A DNA stretch of 64,000 bases, from NCBI GenBank assembly GCA_002221725.1, contig NJFT01000069.1, forward strand, positions 115,026-179,025, in the 5' to 3' direction. The notes below the pieces were generated by a model that was not told where the DNA came from, ran no database searches, and saw only the letters and a program-made list of their open reading frames with translations. This document shows, piece after piece, positions 22,988 to 36,353 of the stretch (position 1 is its first letter; each line of letters begins with the position of its first letter). This DNA comes from Scedosporium boydii. Taxonomy: Eukaryota > Ascomycota > Sordariomycetes > Microascales > Microascaceae. A program made the position numbers and the translations under genes.

Positions 22988-23768
22988 ATGGAATCTCCAG
23001 TAGCTGAGAGCATTGAGCACCCCTATCACCCGCCCAACGCGGAACTGCCAAACTACCTCGCCAACTCGCTCTCGGTGCCGGCGCTTCTCGCACTCTTCGC
23101 CCTGGGCGCCGGTGCCATCCTTTCAACGACCTATGTCATAGTTACCAAGGCTAGGCCCAGAATTACGAGGCCAGATGCGTTGGTAGCTATGTGGTTTGGC
23201 CTTTGTGGCTTTATTCATCTTTTCTTCGAAGGTTACTATGCTCCCCTCCGTGCATTGTAGTATCTAAAACGAGCAGCAAATAAACTTACGTTGAATGCTC
23301 TTCCTAGGGTACTTCGCCTACAATAATGCTACGATGCCTTCTCGAACTGACCTCTTCGGCCAGCTCTGGAAAGAATACGCCCTCTCCGACATTCGATACC
23401 TCACCCGCGACCCCTTCCTCGTCTGTATGGAGTCGGTAACCGCCCTATGCTGGGGTCCCCTCTCGTACCTCACCGTCGCGCTCATTGCCATGGATCACCC
23501 TGCGAGGCACGTCCTGCAGCTCATCATCAGCCTTGGTCAGATGTACGGGGATATCCTTTATTACTCGACTGTCTGGTTCGAGGTTGTCCACAAGGGCGCT
23601 ATCTTCTGCCGCCCTGAACGGTATTATTTCTGGGCGTACTTTTTCCTCATGAATGCCTTTTGGATTGTGATCCCGTTCGGCATCGTCGTCCAGAGCGCAT
23701 TTTCGATCACCAATGCGTTCAGGGCTGTACAGAGACGGGGAGCCGTTGCTGGAAAGAAAAATCAATGA
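22988..23768 (+). CDS. EBP-type sterol isomerase-like protein (EXPERA domain)
   Basis: Model: 22988..23231 and 23308..23768, giving 234 residues; the 76-bp intron splits the Gly codon of EGYF. It resembles emopamil-binding protein, the 3-beta-hydroxysteroid delta8-delta7 isomerase of the ER membrane. Visible family residues: GFIHLFFEGYF (His77 and Glu81, the positions of the human His76/Glu80 pair), then FGQLWKEYALSDIRY, a second acidic centre CMESVTALCWGP, and a C-terminal YYFWAYF..NAFW region. There are about four hydrophobic helices. Many fungi use Erg2 for this step, so an EBP homologue may act on another sterol or terpenoid; its substrate cannot be read from the sequence. The ORF after splicing is clean. 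Confidence 0.88.
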
Positions 23769-25103
23769 ATTGTCGGTGGCTGGGAAAAGAAGCCCGCAGT
23801 TGGAAGACAGAGCAGATTAGATGGTTGGTAACCGTTTCTAGTACTTCCTACCTACCTCTATAGACTAATCAGGATTGATAACTAAGAATTTTAACACGTA
23901 ATACTCCATCCACCTTCTGGACCGGGCGTGATGCCAAATGACATGCTTTAACTTTGTAGCACAAGCTGTGATCCGATCTGGATCGCGCGCCTAAGCGGAA
24001 CGAGAACGACTCAGCTCCGGGGGTCAGTCATAGTGTGGTTGCTGGGGTAGTGTTATTATCCACAGATATACTCTGGATTTCCGTTTGACCAGGTCATTGA
24101 GCCCCCTCACTAGGATGCAGATTCTTATCAGGAAATCATCACGACGATGACCAACCGTTTTACGTGGGCTAAGATGCGAGGCCTAGACTGCACTGTTGTT
24201 TACGCTCTTTGCACAACGCGGGAAGCTGGTGGCAGTCCCAGGGGCTAAAAATGGAATAAATTCCATGTGTATGTTCGAAACCTCGTATTTGTACCCCGTA
24301 CAGTTCGCAGATCGCGAGATAGTAGAATAGGCAGAGCTCAGGGCAACCGGATATAACTCCAGGCCGGTTCCACTGGGCAACATTTTCCGAAAATTTTCCA
24401 TGGAAGGCTATTGAAGATGCCAATATCCACATCCCTGACCTTAACTCTCCTCTGACATCACATCGATTCGAATAGGCTTCTTTAGGCTTGTGTAAGATAT
24501 CAATGATAGCTTTCAACTTGTTCGCTTAGTATCCACTTGCTCTTCCTGCTTGGATGCAATCATCTCTTTGTACAAGATTTAAAAAAAAGGCACATTGAAA
24601 GGGATGATGAAGACCAATACTATCCCGGGCGGTTGGTTATTTTGGAATCGAGTACTTTGGTTATTTTCGAGGTTATCTCGAAACAACAACAGGAAAGGAA
24701 GAACATAATAAGGGCTCCACAAAATCACGGGTCGCGGCTCAAGATGGTTTATGGCACAGCAATCTTAAAATATGGACATGGATTTTGATTTTGTGCCTTG
24801 TGGTTGTGGTCGATTCTGTCATCATCTCGCTGGTAAGCGCTAAGCTCGATTAGGAAATAACTATGGCCAAGACTTTTATATTCCGGGCAACAAATGACGT
24901 TCTCAGGCAGGAAGCCAGGGTCGGAACGTCATGAATCCTGTCCGTCGAGTGATTTACAAAGATGTGGGCAGGTCTTCCCCCAAAATACTTCCTTTTACCT
25001 ATTTTGGTCTATTCCCATCTTCCTTGCTGTTTACCGAGTTAACAGAACTAACAAATCTAGTACCCCTCTCCGGCCACGACGCTTGTCTCGTTCCTAAATC
25101 CCG
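23769..25103. other. Intergenic region, nothing recognised
   Basis: No gene, RNA or mobile element was recognised. The short frames at 24169-24516 (minus) and 24537-24788 (plus) show no family features. Confidence 0.5.
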
Positions 25104-26868
25104 ATGTCGTCGACGCCAAGTCCATCCGATGCCCCCAGCAAGAGATGGCAATGCTGGGAGTGCCAGCGGCGGCGTCTGGTCTGTGATTCCCAGCGTCCCG
25201 TATGCAACAAGTGCAAGACCGCCGGAATCACCTGCCCCGGGTACGACGACAAGAAGCCCTTGACTTGGCTGGCTCCGGGTAAAGTGCTGGCTCGCAATAG
25301 GCGCAAGAAGAATGCTGCAGGCAACCCGCCTTCGTCAGGGCAGGAGGTTATCGTCAAGGGTGTTACCCAAGTGAAGTCACTCACTCTTATACGAATGACG
25401 GCACCTAATCTCCCCAGTACGGCGGCAATTGCGCGAGCCTATCCAGTGCCTACTAAGATCTTACGAACGGACCTCTGTGACATCGTTGAGGCGGCGAGCT
25501 TCTGTAAGTTGACGTGTGCAGGGACTCCCGTTCCCCTGATGCTTTGTATAGTGTCTGGTGCTTTATGTCCAATGCATTCTAGTCCTAATATGGCATCCTC
25601 GGTAGATTCATCATACGTAATCCCCAAAACCCTCGATGCTCTCCTTGTCCAGGATCTTCCTCCTGCCACTCAATTTGAGATGGAGGATTTACCTCCTCTT
25701 ACGATGCACGCCGTCGTCTGCATTTGCCTCGGGTTCCGCATACACAGTCTCGCACGAGGTGCGAATCCTAATACGGTACAACACCTGTGGTCGCGACTCT
25801 ATCACCACCGAGGAGCTGCTATCCGTATCCTCAATCAGGACATTTCCGGAGAAGATACTCGGACCAACGATACTACAATCAGCGGGCTGGTGGTGTTCCT
25901 GGTTCAGGAGGTTAGTATTATTATCCCCCCCAAATCACAAACTGGGGCAGCAAAGCAGTCGCTCATGCATGATGACACTCCGACAGCTGCAACAGTCCAT
26001 CGACCCGAACTGGAAGTACCATTTCGAAGGCGCAATGGAACTCACGAAACTGCGAGGCGGCATGCTACAGATGTGCGTCGAGAACAAATGCCTTAAGCCA
26101 GTTTTGACCCTCCTGATAATGTAAATATGCTCGTATCTCCATATTCTTCCCCCCGGACTAACTAAACGTCGGCTGTATAGGATCGGTGTCTTTGGAAACA
26201 CGACAAGCCCGGCCGAAGGCCAAATTGTACCCGAACCTCATGCCCAGATGATTGATGAAGCCGCACAGATCTTTGAAACTGGTGGTCTCACGCCGATTCT
26301 CTGCCCAAAACATATATTTCTCAGCATAATACGGATAAACAACCTCCGATCCCAGGCCGCCAAAGACGTCTTGCCCAGGAACTCGTCTCGATCAACAGCC
26401 GAAGCACTTCTCCGAGACATTGAGTCGTTTTCTCCATCGCAATGGGCCGAGACTAAGGAATCTTATATTAAGGAATGGACCCTACTCTGCACCATTTTCC
26501 AAACCTCTGCTGCTCTGTATTGCATATGCTCTCTCCAGAGCGTTGCCGTGCTCCCTGCCACTATCGGGATGGAAACAATAAAGGCCGGCTACCGAGCCCG
26601 CCACCTCCAACTTCTCGAAGAGGGAATGAATAACCGGCGGGTGAGACATACCTTGCTGTGGCCGCTTGTCGTTGCTGGGGTAGTTGCAGTGGGGAGCGGT
26701 GCGTCACTGAAGACGCGAGCGTTTGTTGAGGATTCTTTGGTGGCGTTAAGTAAGGAAATTGGGTCGTTTTCTCCTCGCTTGGCAGTGGCAACTCTGGCTA
26801 AGTTTTGGAAGTCTGGGGATACGAGGTGGGATGGATGCTTTGACCGTCCGTATGCTTTTCTTATGTAG
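25104..26868 (+). CDS. Zn(2)-Cys(6) transcription factor
   Basis: Model: 25104..25910, 25987..26120 and 26181..26868, giving 542 residues. The binuclear zinc cluster occupies residues 17-44 with the spacing C-x2-C-x6-C-x6-C-x2-C-x6-C (Cys17, 20, 27, 34, 37, 44). The following region resembles fungal regulators with DIVEAAS, ELQQSIDPNWKYHFEGAM.LRGG and LIMIGVFGNTTSP. A 48-bp GT-AG segment at 25504-25551 is a multiple of three and could also be spliced, giving 526 residues. Both firm introns keep frame. It binds DNA in the nucleus and probably controls a metabolic pathway; no neighbouring cluster points to one. Confidence 0.82.
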
Positions 26869-27450
26869 GGATGTGCGGGTGGCTTTTTGGGGACTGAGAG
26901 CTCAAACTGTACTTATTATCGCTGATACCCATCTCAACATTATTAGCCTACTTGCGGCAGGCAAATATACCTCTCCATGTATAGTTAGATGAAATCGGAT
27001 ACATCTTACTCACCTATAGTTCGTTTTGATGCCAGCTGGCACATGGCCTGGTGGTTCACCTCAAAAACCATCAGCTTCGAGGCATTCTCCGAGTGGTACA
27101 ATGAATGAATGAAGACACGATCGCACCACCGATGACTCGATCTTGTTCGAGAGAAACTCGGTTCGCCGTTCTCCCTTGAATCAACTCTCTTATTTTCACA
27201 ACCACGACCGGTGTCCTCGATCTGTGGCAGTTCTCTCAAGCCACCATCTACTCTATCCCCTAAAGAGTGTTGATCTATTTGGCTGGAGCCTGGCTTCTAC
27301 CCATCCATAGATATATTCCCCCAATCTTTAATTATCCAGAATTTCACGCAAAAGGTCTCTAAGGGTGGCTAGGGAGATGGAGTATCCGTGCCAAGCCAGA
27401 TTCAATGAACTATAATTCATAACAAGCTGGTGCTCTAATGATCCGCGGAC
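26869..27450. other. Intergenic region between convergent genes
   Basis: 3' flanks of the zinc-cluster regulator and the large helical-domain protein. Nothing else was recognised. Confidence 0.5.
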
Positions 27451-30400
27451 TCAATCCGAAACCTCTTCAATAATAACTCTATTCTCCAACCCCGTATGGT
27501 CCGTAGCAGAGGGTTCATCCAACCTAGCAGACTCATCCAATGCCGCAAAAGCTTCCTCCTCATCTGTGTCCCAGTATGAGAAGTCCTCGGTAGGGCCGTA
27601 CTCAGAATCGAAGAATGACAATACTTGCTGGAGCAACTCTGGCCGTTCCCGAGGAACAAACCCTGTGTTGGATTCAGAGGCAGCAGTCTCCGTTCCATCC
27701 GATTCCGCCCCCACACCACCCTGCGAGACTCCACCGTCCCTGCCATGTATGTTCGACGGGGATGCGGAGCCCTCACTTTCAGCCTGAGCCGGCGGCGCTG
27801 CAAGGTCATCACGAAAATGGCGCCGAATCACATCGAAGAAGTCTAGTCCGTCGTAGCCTTGTCTCTTCAAAAGTGTGCCGTGTACGAATGTCTCGAATTC
27901 ATCGCCAGGCGGCTGCCAGAGCCTTCTGTAGGACCAGAGATCGGGCAGAATCTGTCCTACTTTGCACCACCACCAAGTATCATGAGCCATCAGAGTTCCT
28001 CTGACATAAAATGACCACGAATCTGCCCCTTCGTGCGTACAGCCACATTCCACACGGGACACGTATTCGGCGTCCGCCTCGGGTTCAGGCCATCGTGATC
28101 GTGTGTGGCGATAAGTCTCCATGAGTAGATTCAACTGCGCGTTGAGTTCTGCATCCTCTTCGCGTATCCTCTCGTTCTCTGTTTCGCTGCGAGTGCTCAG
28201 ACTCCATGAACAGCAGGTATGGGCCATACCCAAGCGGTTGAAGAACTCTAGCCGCACAAATGCCTCGAGACACGCAGCGTACTCGTCGCCGTCTGGCTCA
28301 AACTGGCACTGCTCCGCCCAGAAAAGAGTCCGGACCTCTCTGTGCCCGTGACACCAGCCATTCAGAGTGAACATGTCTTGTCGAAGGAGATGATGGAGGG
28401 CAAGGCACCCGCTGGCGGAGCAGAAACAGAGGCACTCATCTGCTTGTGTGGGTGAGCATAGCCCCGATGCGTACTGGACCAAGTTTTTCATGGGCAGGCA
28501 TCCAGATCCATCCCTAAATGAATCTTCTGATAGCCGAGCAATGGACTTTGCCACCCTCACTAATAAGGTGTCATACGGCTCGGCTTCCCCGAAATTTGGT
28601 GAGGCACCCCTCTTCAGGAGCCACATACAGATGATTGCCCAGTCGTCATCGTTCTCTGAACGGCTCAAGAGGAACTCATCAAGGGGAGTACGCATCCGGC
28701 GCAAAGCATCCTTGTTGTCTATATCGAGGAAGTTGGACTCGTAAAGTTGATAAAGAGACGGCATGACCGTCAAGTTCAGCTTGTTGCTGTAATCTCTATA
28801 AGTCCTCATAATCGAGCCGTACATCGAACCAAGTGGGCCAGGAAACAGTCGTGGTTCCAGTGGTACAGACCTCTCCCTGAGAAGGTCGTAAACCGGTCTA
28901 GCCTTGGCGTCCAGAGTCCGTCTGTCCTTGATACCGAGCGAGGACAAGTCATCCTGGGACAAATAACGGTGCGCAAGACTTGCCAAAGCTTCCCGCCTCC
29001 GTTGTAGCGCGCTGATGAGAATGAAATAGCTTCTGTAGTAGGTTAGCATTGTGCGGGTGTATTGACAGAGTTCGCTCTCGTCGTCAAATAGGGGCACGTT
29101 GAATTCATTGCACAAAATCTCAAGGGATCCGTATTCCCGCATTTGGGCCGCCAACTCGATTGCGGCCGCGATACTTCCCGTCCAAACAGTGGCTAAAACC
29201 TTGAGACCATCGACCCAGCCAATGGCTAGATCCAGTGCATTGATGGCCAAGGATCCGAACGCCTCGACGGACCAGCTCCGCAACTCGAGCGCCCGCCGGA
29301 GATGCTCCAGGTTTCTATTGAGGATGATATTCGACAGAGCGCCTTCAAAAAAATCTGGAGAATTTACCATCGTAGCTTTTCGTCAGGAAAGCGAGCGATG
29401 CAAAGCGGAGGGAGGGGGGGCAGCCTACACTTCGAGAGCCAAGAGTCTCGGCGTAACGGAGCCAATATAGACGACCTGACATTCGGATCTAGGCCTTTTT
29501 TCACAACACCCTCGACCAGCTCCGCGTACTCGCCGCCCTTCGTCGAATTGATGTCCATCTCAGGCTCAATTGCGCAAAATGTAGATAGTCGCCCAAAGAA
29601 AGAATAATCCTTGAGTTCCTCGCTAAATAACCTGAGGCAATCCTGCGCGGCAGTTGATACGGACCAGTCCCTTGGGTTTTGTCAGCCCGGAACCTGAATC
29701 TCATACTGCACATGCGTGGTCTGGGACTTACCGGTCTTTTGGTGTCGTGTGGACCTCCCCAAAACCCAACATAATATTGTAGTAGTACCGCCGGTTTCCA
29801 TACTCCGAAGCCGAACTTGTATCGACGCCACACTGCTGGGCGGCTAAAAGAAGTGCGTCAATCTCCTCGATGATGTGCGTGTATACCGAGGCGAACAAAC
29901 CGATCAAAATAATCATTTCCTAAACCATAGAATCCGACATTATCAGCATCGAGGCCATTTGGGACGGTCGATGATACCTTACATGAAGCACCGTCTGTCC
30001 ATGTTCATCCTTGTCGCTAATAGATCCGAGCCTTCGGGACTGTATCTCGACCAACGTTTCATGTAGCCTTCGCAACTTGAACTTAACGCGGCTGATATCC
30101 CATTCATAACCACAGAACCATGCGCCAGTGGACTTGTCTGTCCACATATACCCACATCTCCTCATCCGCTTTTTGCCTATTGCGCAACGCTCGGGAAGGC
30201 CGTCGAAGAGCTGGAAAATGGGGGATTCGGATCTTCTAACAGTTGAATAGACCTTGAAGGGAGACTCCATGTGAAAGCCACCGCCGTGCATTGTCGCACC
30301 AAATACAACTTCTACCGTTTTGTTGAGGAATGGGAGTAACTGGAACGAGAATTGATGCTTCCATGACCAAGGCCCTGGCTGACGCGCTGAGCAGTTCGAA

Positions 30401-31562
30401 TCATGACGCTTCTTTGAGTGGTAGCGAAAAGATATGGGACCCCGTCTGGCAGATTTTTGCTTGACTTCGGTGCGACAAGAGCATCGTACAAGTCTGGCTG
30501 GAACGGTGAGTGACTTGTGCCATGGACCAATCTCATCGTAGGTTTCGCGAATGAGGCTCGGGGAGCGGATGAGCTCATTTCGTATGAGGAGAGCTAGATC
30601 CCTCTTGTCCGCATCTGAGAGATGCACCGCGAGATTCGCAGTTTCGTCGGCCAGGCTCGATTTTCTCCCTGTGATGACAGGTAGGATATCATCCCGCAAT
30701 GCCACCAAGTCGTTTGACCTTACGTCGAAGAATGTCTGCCGGGCTGTATTGGTGTGCGTAGACCCAACATTTAGTGGCAAAGAACCCTCTGTGTTGCATA
30801 CCGGATCAACTTCACTCGGCCCGGCAGTGCATGTCTCATGCTTTCCGTCGGCGGCGGGAGATTCGATGTCTGGTTGATCAGTGTTCGAAACAGCGGTTTG
30901 CAGCTCGAGACTGCCATCCCCAGTCGTGTCAAGTCCGGTTGTTTGGAGAACCAGCGTCGACTGGAGGCTCCGTATAGCTTCCGACACCGTCTGGGAGAGG
31001 CCGCTTGATACAATATCGGTCATCTGATCTATGTTCGGCTCGCAGCTGCGGGGAATAAAAAAAAGATGAAAAACGGGCAACCTTACACAAGACCTGCTTG
31101 GAGATGGAGACTGCTAATTTGCAGTTCTCTCATCACTCGACCATTCAATCGCTGGAGCCTCTCAAGCTTTTCCTCGATTTCCTTCTCCCTCTTTATCGAC
31201 ACAATACTCCTCCATATTCTCTTGCCCCGGCCCGCGGTAACCGTAGGATCGGCCAACAAGGGCTCCATTGTCATTTGCAGGACGATAGTCGCGTCGTAGG
31301 CATCGCGAAGAGCCTCGTATAAGGCCTGGTGTTGAACCGAGGAGAGGCATTGGCGCAGATTGGATGCGGGGTTCAGGAGTTCTTGGCGGAGCTGGAGGGT
31401 CGAAGGAACGGATTTTTCGACATCGAGTAAAAGCTCCGTGAGGCGGGCTGGGGTTTCTTTGAAACTCTTCAAGAGACCAATGCCGCGGAGAGCCCCAATG
31501 GCGGCGACACCGCTCAGCTGGACGGAAGCAGCCGCGACACCGAGTGCGCTGACTGGATCCAT
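27451..31562 (-). CDS. Large protein with NLR-type helical N-terminal domain and ankyrin-like segment
   Basis: Model: complement of 27451..29375, 29429..29670, 29732..29919, 29983..31045 and 31087..31562, giving 1297 residues; all joins keep frame. The start MDPVSALGVAAASVQLSG and the amphipathic helices to about residue 155 match the fungal N-terminal domain found on NLRs and ankyrin proteins (HeLo-like/PF17111 type). A Ser/Thr-rich segment follows, then a basic Cys-containing patch (RLVRCSCRTEVKQ..) near 355-400. DKDEHGQTVLHE near 505 looks like an ankyrin repeat start. The last 700 residues are helical, with an acidic C-terminus. I see no NACHT or NB-ARC P-loop. A role in self/non-self or stress signalling is inference. 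The first intron (41 bp) is short for fungi, so that junction is the weakest point. Confidence 0.72.
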
Positions 31563-32727
31563 TTTTGCTCTTGAAGGATGAGGTGATCGCGCTCCGCGCA
31601 CCTGTTGTGCGAGCGGGCTGCAGGTCTGCTTTATCGGGTGCTGGCTGGGCAGGAGGGAGCCTCAACCCTGCACAATGGTGCACAGCTTGTGGTTATGCCT
31701 CCATCGCCGAATCAAGTGCGCCCTCGGACGCCACAGCGGTCAGCCCCGGAAATTATTCCGCCGCCAAGCCTCGAAGAGAGAGCGGCGTTGGTTACGAGCC
31801 CAGGTCTGGATCCTCATGAGCCAAGATCTGGACGCAGGAAATTATCGTCCTATTAAATAGTAACTCTTGCAATGACTTAAGCACTGCGCCTGATACCAGC
31901 CTAAGCGAAACAGCCAACGATGGCACTACAGCGTTGGGGTGTTGACGGGAATGCTCGAGGGTAGACTAGAATAACGATGATGGTGAGGACTCAAAGCCAG
32001 TACCAGAGAGCAACGAGATACCGGCGCACGCTGACGAACCGTGCCCGCGCCTGGCAGGGGGTCAACGGGCCGGCCATTGCAGCCCGCTTGCGCAAGACGG
32101 CCGATGTGGGAGTGACAATGTCTACTTTACCTCCCTTGTCTCTATGTCGTCTCGTCGCTGCGCATGTACAGAGTTCGCTCCCATCGCCCTCAGGCTCAAG
32201 GCTACACGGCCGACTAGTCCCCGGGCGGGGGAAGGAGTAGGAGCAGAGAGACCCGCGGCTTCTCACAGGCGACGAGCTAAATAGGGATCAATGATGTACT
32301 TTACTTAGTTATTTAGTTTAAAAAAAAAAAAGAAAAGAAAAAAGATAGCCAGATAGCTGGTGTGGGTGGTCCTAAAACTCGGCATGGAACTCGTTTTTAC
32401 TGTTTTTATCGTTTCTATATTTTGTGGTTTAGTAACTAAAGTAGGGGTGGCCTAAAGATCTCGCCTCCCTCGCCCACCCTGTTCACCCCTTCTGGAGCAG
32501 GAGCTGCTCAGTTCCGCAAGAGCGAGTGGAAATATCCGATGGCTCGATCGGGCACGTGTAAAGTCCGATTATGACTGCTTGGCTCAGTCGGCTTTAATAG
32601 TAATGACAACATCTAAATAACCACTTGAGTTACAGATAGCCGGGTAGCCTGCAACAAACGGGCCTGATCCGCAATACTTGAACTAGAACTCCAGCCCCAT
32701 ATAGGCAGCAATCTCTTTGCGCTCGAA
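31563..32727. other. Intergenic region, nothing recognised
   Basis: Upstream region of the helical-domain gene and 3' flank of the methyltransferase gene. It contains an A-rich run near 32320. No gene was recognised. Confidence 0.5.
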
Positions 32728-34338
32728 TCACGCAGTTGCTTCAGGTTTCTGGCCGTAAACAATGCGCCTGCATGCCGGTTAGTAATTTCCTAGAAGAATG
32801 GAAAGAGTCAATACATACAGCTCGGTATATGCATGGATTCTTGGGTCCGTCAAGTTTTTCCGTGCCTCAACAAGGTAAAGTTGCGACTCTTCATAGCTCC
32901 ACTACACAAGAATCAGCCACCAATCAGGGAATTTAATTCCGAAGAAAAGAAACGGGACTGGGAGGAAGGTTGGAAGTGAAGCGTACCCCCAAAACATCAA
33001 CGAGCGACCGGAGGGCGAACCCTTCCATACCCTCGAGAGAAAAGTAACGACACCATTGACCCCAGCTCTTGAGCCGCTTATCCTTGGGCCATGGCCCAAG
33101 CGGTACCTTGATGATGCGTTGCGTGACGTTGATGAAGCCGGCTTCTGTGATAGCCGGGTAGGCGGATTCGGCGGCTCGGAACGTAATGCCTAGTTTATCG
33201 CCGATGTCGTCGAAGAGGCCGGTCCACCTCTGAATGGCGGAACCTTCCGGAATAGAACCATCTTCTGAGCGCATGACGCTCGATAGCTCAACTTGTTCGA
33301 CCCAGCCGCCGGGTTTGATGTGCCTAATCATGTCATATGAGCAAAAAGCAACCGACACAAGTGTTTATATGGGAGGGGAATAGGGTTCCTAGGTAGATAG
33401 GATAAAATCTCACTTGAACACTGTTTTGTGAAATTCGGTCCAGTTTGGCACGGTGCCCAACATGTTTCGGATGTGGATGAAGTCGAAGTGGCCCTCAGGG
33501 TATGTCCAAGGTTTGTTGATGTCGTCTACCTCAAAGCGGAGGTTTGGAGGCACGAAGGTTGGTTGAATTGGGGACAAGTCGACACCGGCAACGGTACAAG
33601 CAGGATTCTCGTCGGCGAATTCGCTGGTGAACACTTAGTGAGTATTTACCTCCAGAGGCTAGGCGGAATGCCCTATATCACGATATCATCTTACATGGCC
33701 CAGGAACCGATGCCGCAGCCGACATCGAGAGCGGTCTAGACATTATCGTCAGAATAGTTTTCGGCAACTTGGATTAACTCGGTTGTAATCCATACCTTGG
33801 GATCCGACAGCGGTGCCTGATGCAGTTTTCCTTCCAGGATAAACTTATGCATCTCATGCCTTCCGAAGTTAAGTCTCCCAACAAGCCCAGGAAGGGTATG
33901 AGTCTATACATACAGGAGATCTTCAGCTGCCTGTTGCTTCTCGTCATTTGGTCCCCTACAACAGACGTCAGAACCGTTTGTGTTCCACCAAAAACCGTCG
34001 ATCCCAGTTTTCTTACCAATACTTCGTGTCTTCGGCAGCAGTATACCGCCTACCATGTTCCCACTTGTATTCTCGGAATGAAGTCCGCAGGGAAGTGGTG
34101 TCAGAAACAACTCTGTAAGCCTCCCAGTTAATATAATACCTCACCGAGAAGTTACCAAGGACCCTTACGATGCAGCATAAGCCGAGTCGTTATCATTGAA
34201 TGCAGCGTCCTGTCTACACAGTAAGTATGGCTTGGTGATATCCTGAGATAGCCTCTAACTAAGACATACAACTTCAATGAGCGTGTTAGCATCCTCAGCG
34301 CCGGGAGGACTGGATACGGAGGCTTCTGGAGTGGCCAT
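32728..34338 (-). CDS. LaeA-like SAM-dependent methyltransferase
   Basis: Model: complement of ten exons: 32728..32767, 32819..32901, 32987..33323, 33414..33623, 33695..33735, 33796..33859, 33914..33955, 34017..34112, 34169..34209 and 34270..34338, giving 340 residues. Every junction is GT-AG and in frame. Family marks: FREYKWEHGRRY near residue 50, SAM-binding motif I ALDVGCGIGSW near 105-116, VAGVDLSPIQP, FDFIHIRNMLG, HIKPGGWVEQVEL and a C-terminal IVYGQKPE. This is the UMTA/LaeA group, which includes regulators of secondary metabolism and small-molecule methyltransferases. No biosynthetic core enzyme lies nearby, so the substrate is open. Nine introns in about 1 kb of coding sequence, with exons as short as 40-42 bp, is striking. 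Confidence 0.88.
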
Positions 34339-36353
34339 GTTGACAAGAATGCATGTGTCGAGATCTAATCGAAGAAAATAAACAATAGGAGAGCATAGAA
34401 GAAGCTGGGACGAGATTTACTAGTTGAGGAGGGGGGACTGGAGTACTTTTACACGGAGACACTTGCAGACATGGCCTTGGATGTCCGAGGTGCATTTCGG
34501 AAGCAATTGACAAATTTAAGGCATTGCGCAGATTAGAGCTGTTCGTAGTGGGGAGGCCAAGCCCGCCCTGGGCTCGCTGCGCGGTGATTCCTCGTGCCCC
34601 CATCCTGGCTGCATCTCTACATGGGAACCCACCGAACCTGATGCGGGTTATAGTACGTTATACCACGGATGGCAGGAAGCATCATACCATTATTTGTGCA
34701 GAAGTGGAGTCCAAATTGCGAAGCATCCCGTCCCGTTCGCGTCCTATGCATGCTGGCTGGCTGTGGAAAGGCTTCTGCCAACAATGGCAGTGCTCAAGCA
34801 ATGCCACCAGTTAATTCGTGGCCCTCGGGTATGCTGCGTATTATTACTCTCGCTAATACGCAAGACCTGAAACACCTGCGACCTGCCCTCTTCAGCACCT
34901 ATCATCGGTTCGGTGGAGACGGGAACAATTCAAATCTGCCAAGTTGGGTGGAAATTGTGGTGCATGGCTGTTACGTGGCGCGACCTTCTATTAGAATCTG
35001 GGCCCCCAATCTTGTTTGCATTTTCCTAAATGCACGGGTGATTGGCAATGCATGTTGGTTCACAGAAGACCAGCCTCCTGTGATTTGAATGACACAATGT
35101 CTTACCCCAAGTGTCTTCGTCGAATAAAAGGCTCAGGTATCTGTGACAAGACTGTGTGGATGTCGACAGCAAACCTATGACTCGGAGTACTAGGGAGTGT
35201 CCTTCAATTCCTCGTGTAACGGAGAGTGGCTTGACCCTTCTGCTGCCTCTCGTCAAACATCAAAACGTTACACAACGGGTTTCTACTCAATGGCATGAGA
35301 CCCACGATCGTGAGAAGAATACACATCTAAGGATTCGGATCTGGGAGGTACACAAAAGGGATGCGTCCGGGGAATTTTGCGTTTATGAAGGCTGAACGAA
35401 AGGTACAGGCGATTTGACATGAACCCTGGTCCGCCGGTGTGACTTCAGCACCCCTTGCATCGAGATCGAATCGGTACCACGTACACACCATCAAGAGTTC
35501 TATTATTATTCTTTGAACCAAAAAAGGACACAAAAGTCGCATTGCGTCGAACGATGGAGCAAGTCGCGGGTTGCCAGTTGCCAAATTTGACCCATTTCCC
35601 TGGTGAGGTTTCGTCCATGTCCAAATTGAAATTCGGCAGAGTCATTGCGACAAGTCGCTATGAGAAAGGGATAGAATTCAAGTTTGAGCCCTCTACAAGT
35701 TCTTGTGTCAACAATTGAGGCCGCAGACGACGTGACTTTGCTGCCGACCTCGGTCTTTGTCGAATTGATGTTCTTGTCATGTGATAAGACTAAAAAGTCC
35801 CCACCATGGCGGGGCTTTTCTTATCTTATCGCGATAAACTTTTTTTGGCGGGGTCAATCTCAGGAAAAAGAGGAAAAAAAAATCGAAGCAGGCAAAAAAA
35901 CGCGGGGCATCATCAGAACAAAATGACACTTGGAGCAACAATGCAGCAAGTCAAGGACACTCGAGACGACGGCTCAAATCTCCAGAAGAATAACGAAGGC
36001 ACCACATATTGATGATATAGATTCCAATAGAATCGTATATTTTTATTATTTTCTCTCTATTTAGATAGTGAAGAAGAAGTGTATTCTGAGGTCGGCGTTA
36101 GTTAGATACCTCCATTCATGGTCTGCTTCCTTAGTAAACTTTGTACCCGTGCCCCGCCATGAGGAAAAGGAAAAATAAAAAAGAAAAAACCAGCAGGAGG
36201 AAATTTTCCTTCCTCGCTTTAGTTAGATAGTCCCTACCAAACACAGCTACATGCTTGACAACTCTTGCCATAGAAATCCGTCTCGACCCCATCCAATCTC
36301 TCTCTCTATTCTTAATTCTATTGTATATTCCTTGGCTTGAGGATACCATCATA
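34339..36353. other. Long intergenic region upstream of GMP synthase
   Basis: No protein gene was recognised in these 2 kb. The last 100 bases before the GMP synthase start hold a CCAAT box and a CT-rich tract. A-rich runs occur near 35865-35900. Confidence 0.5.
36293..36320 (+). promoter_or_regulatory. CCAAT box and CT-rich tract before GMP synthase
   Basis: CCAAT at 36293-36297 is followed by a pyrimidine run (TCTCTCTC and neighbours) about 35-60 bp before the start codon. CT tracts near transcription starts are usual in strongly expressed fungal housekeeping genes. No experiment supports this site. Confidence 0.4.

Noticed and set aside
25374..25418. Intron ending at CTAATCTCCCCAG in the zinc-cluster gene
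   Set aside because: The acceptor looks good, but no donor upstream has the phase needed to keep the frame.
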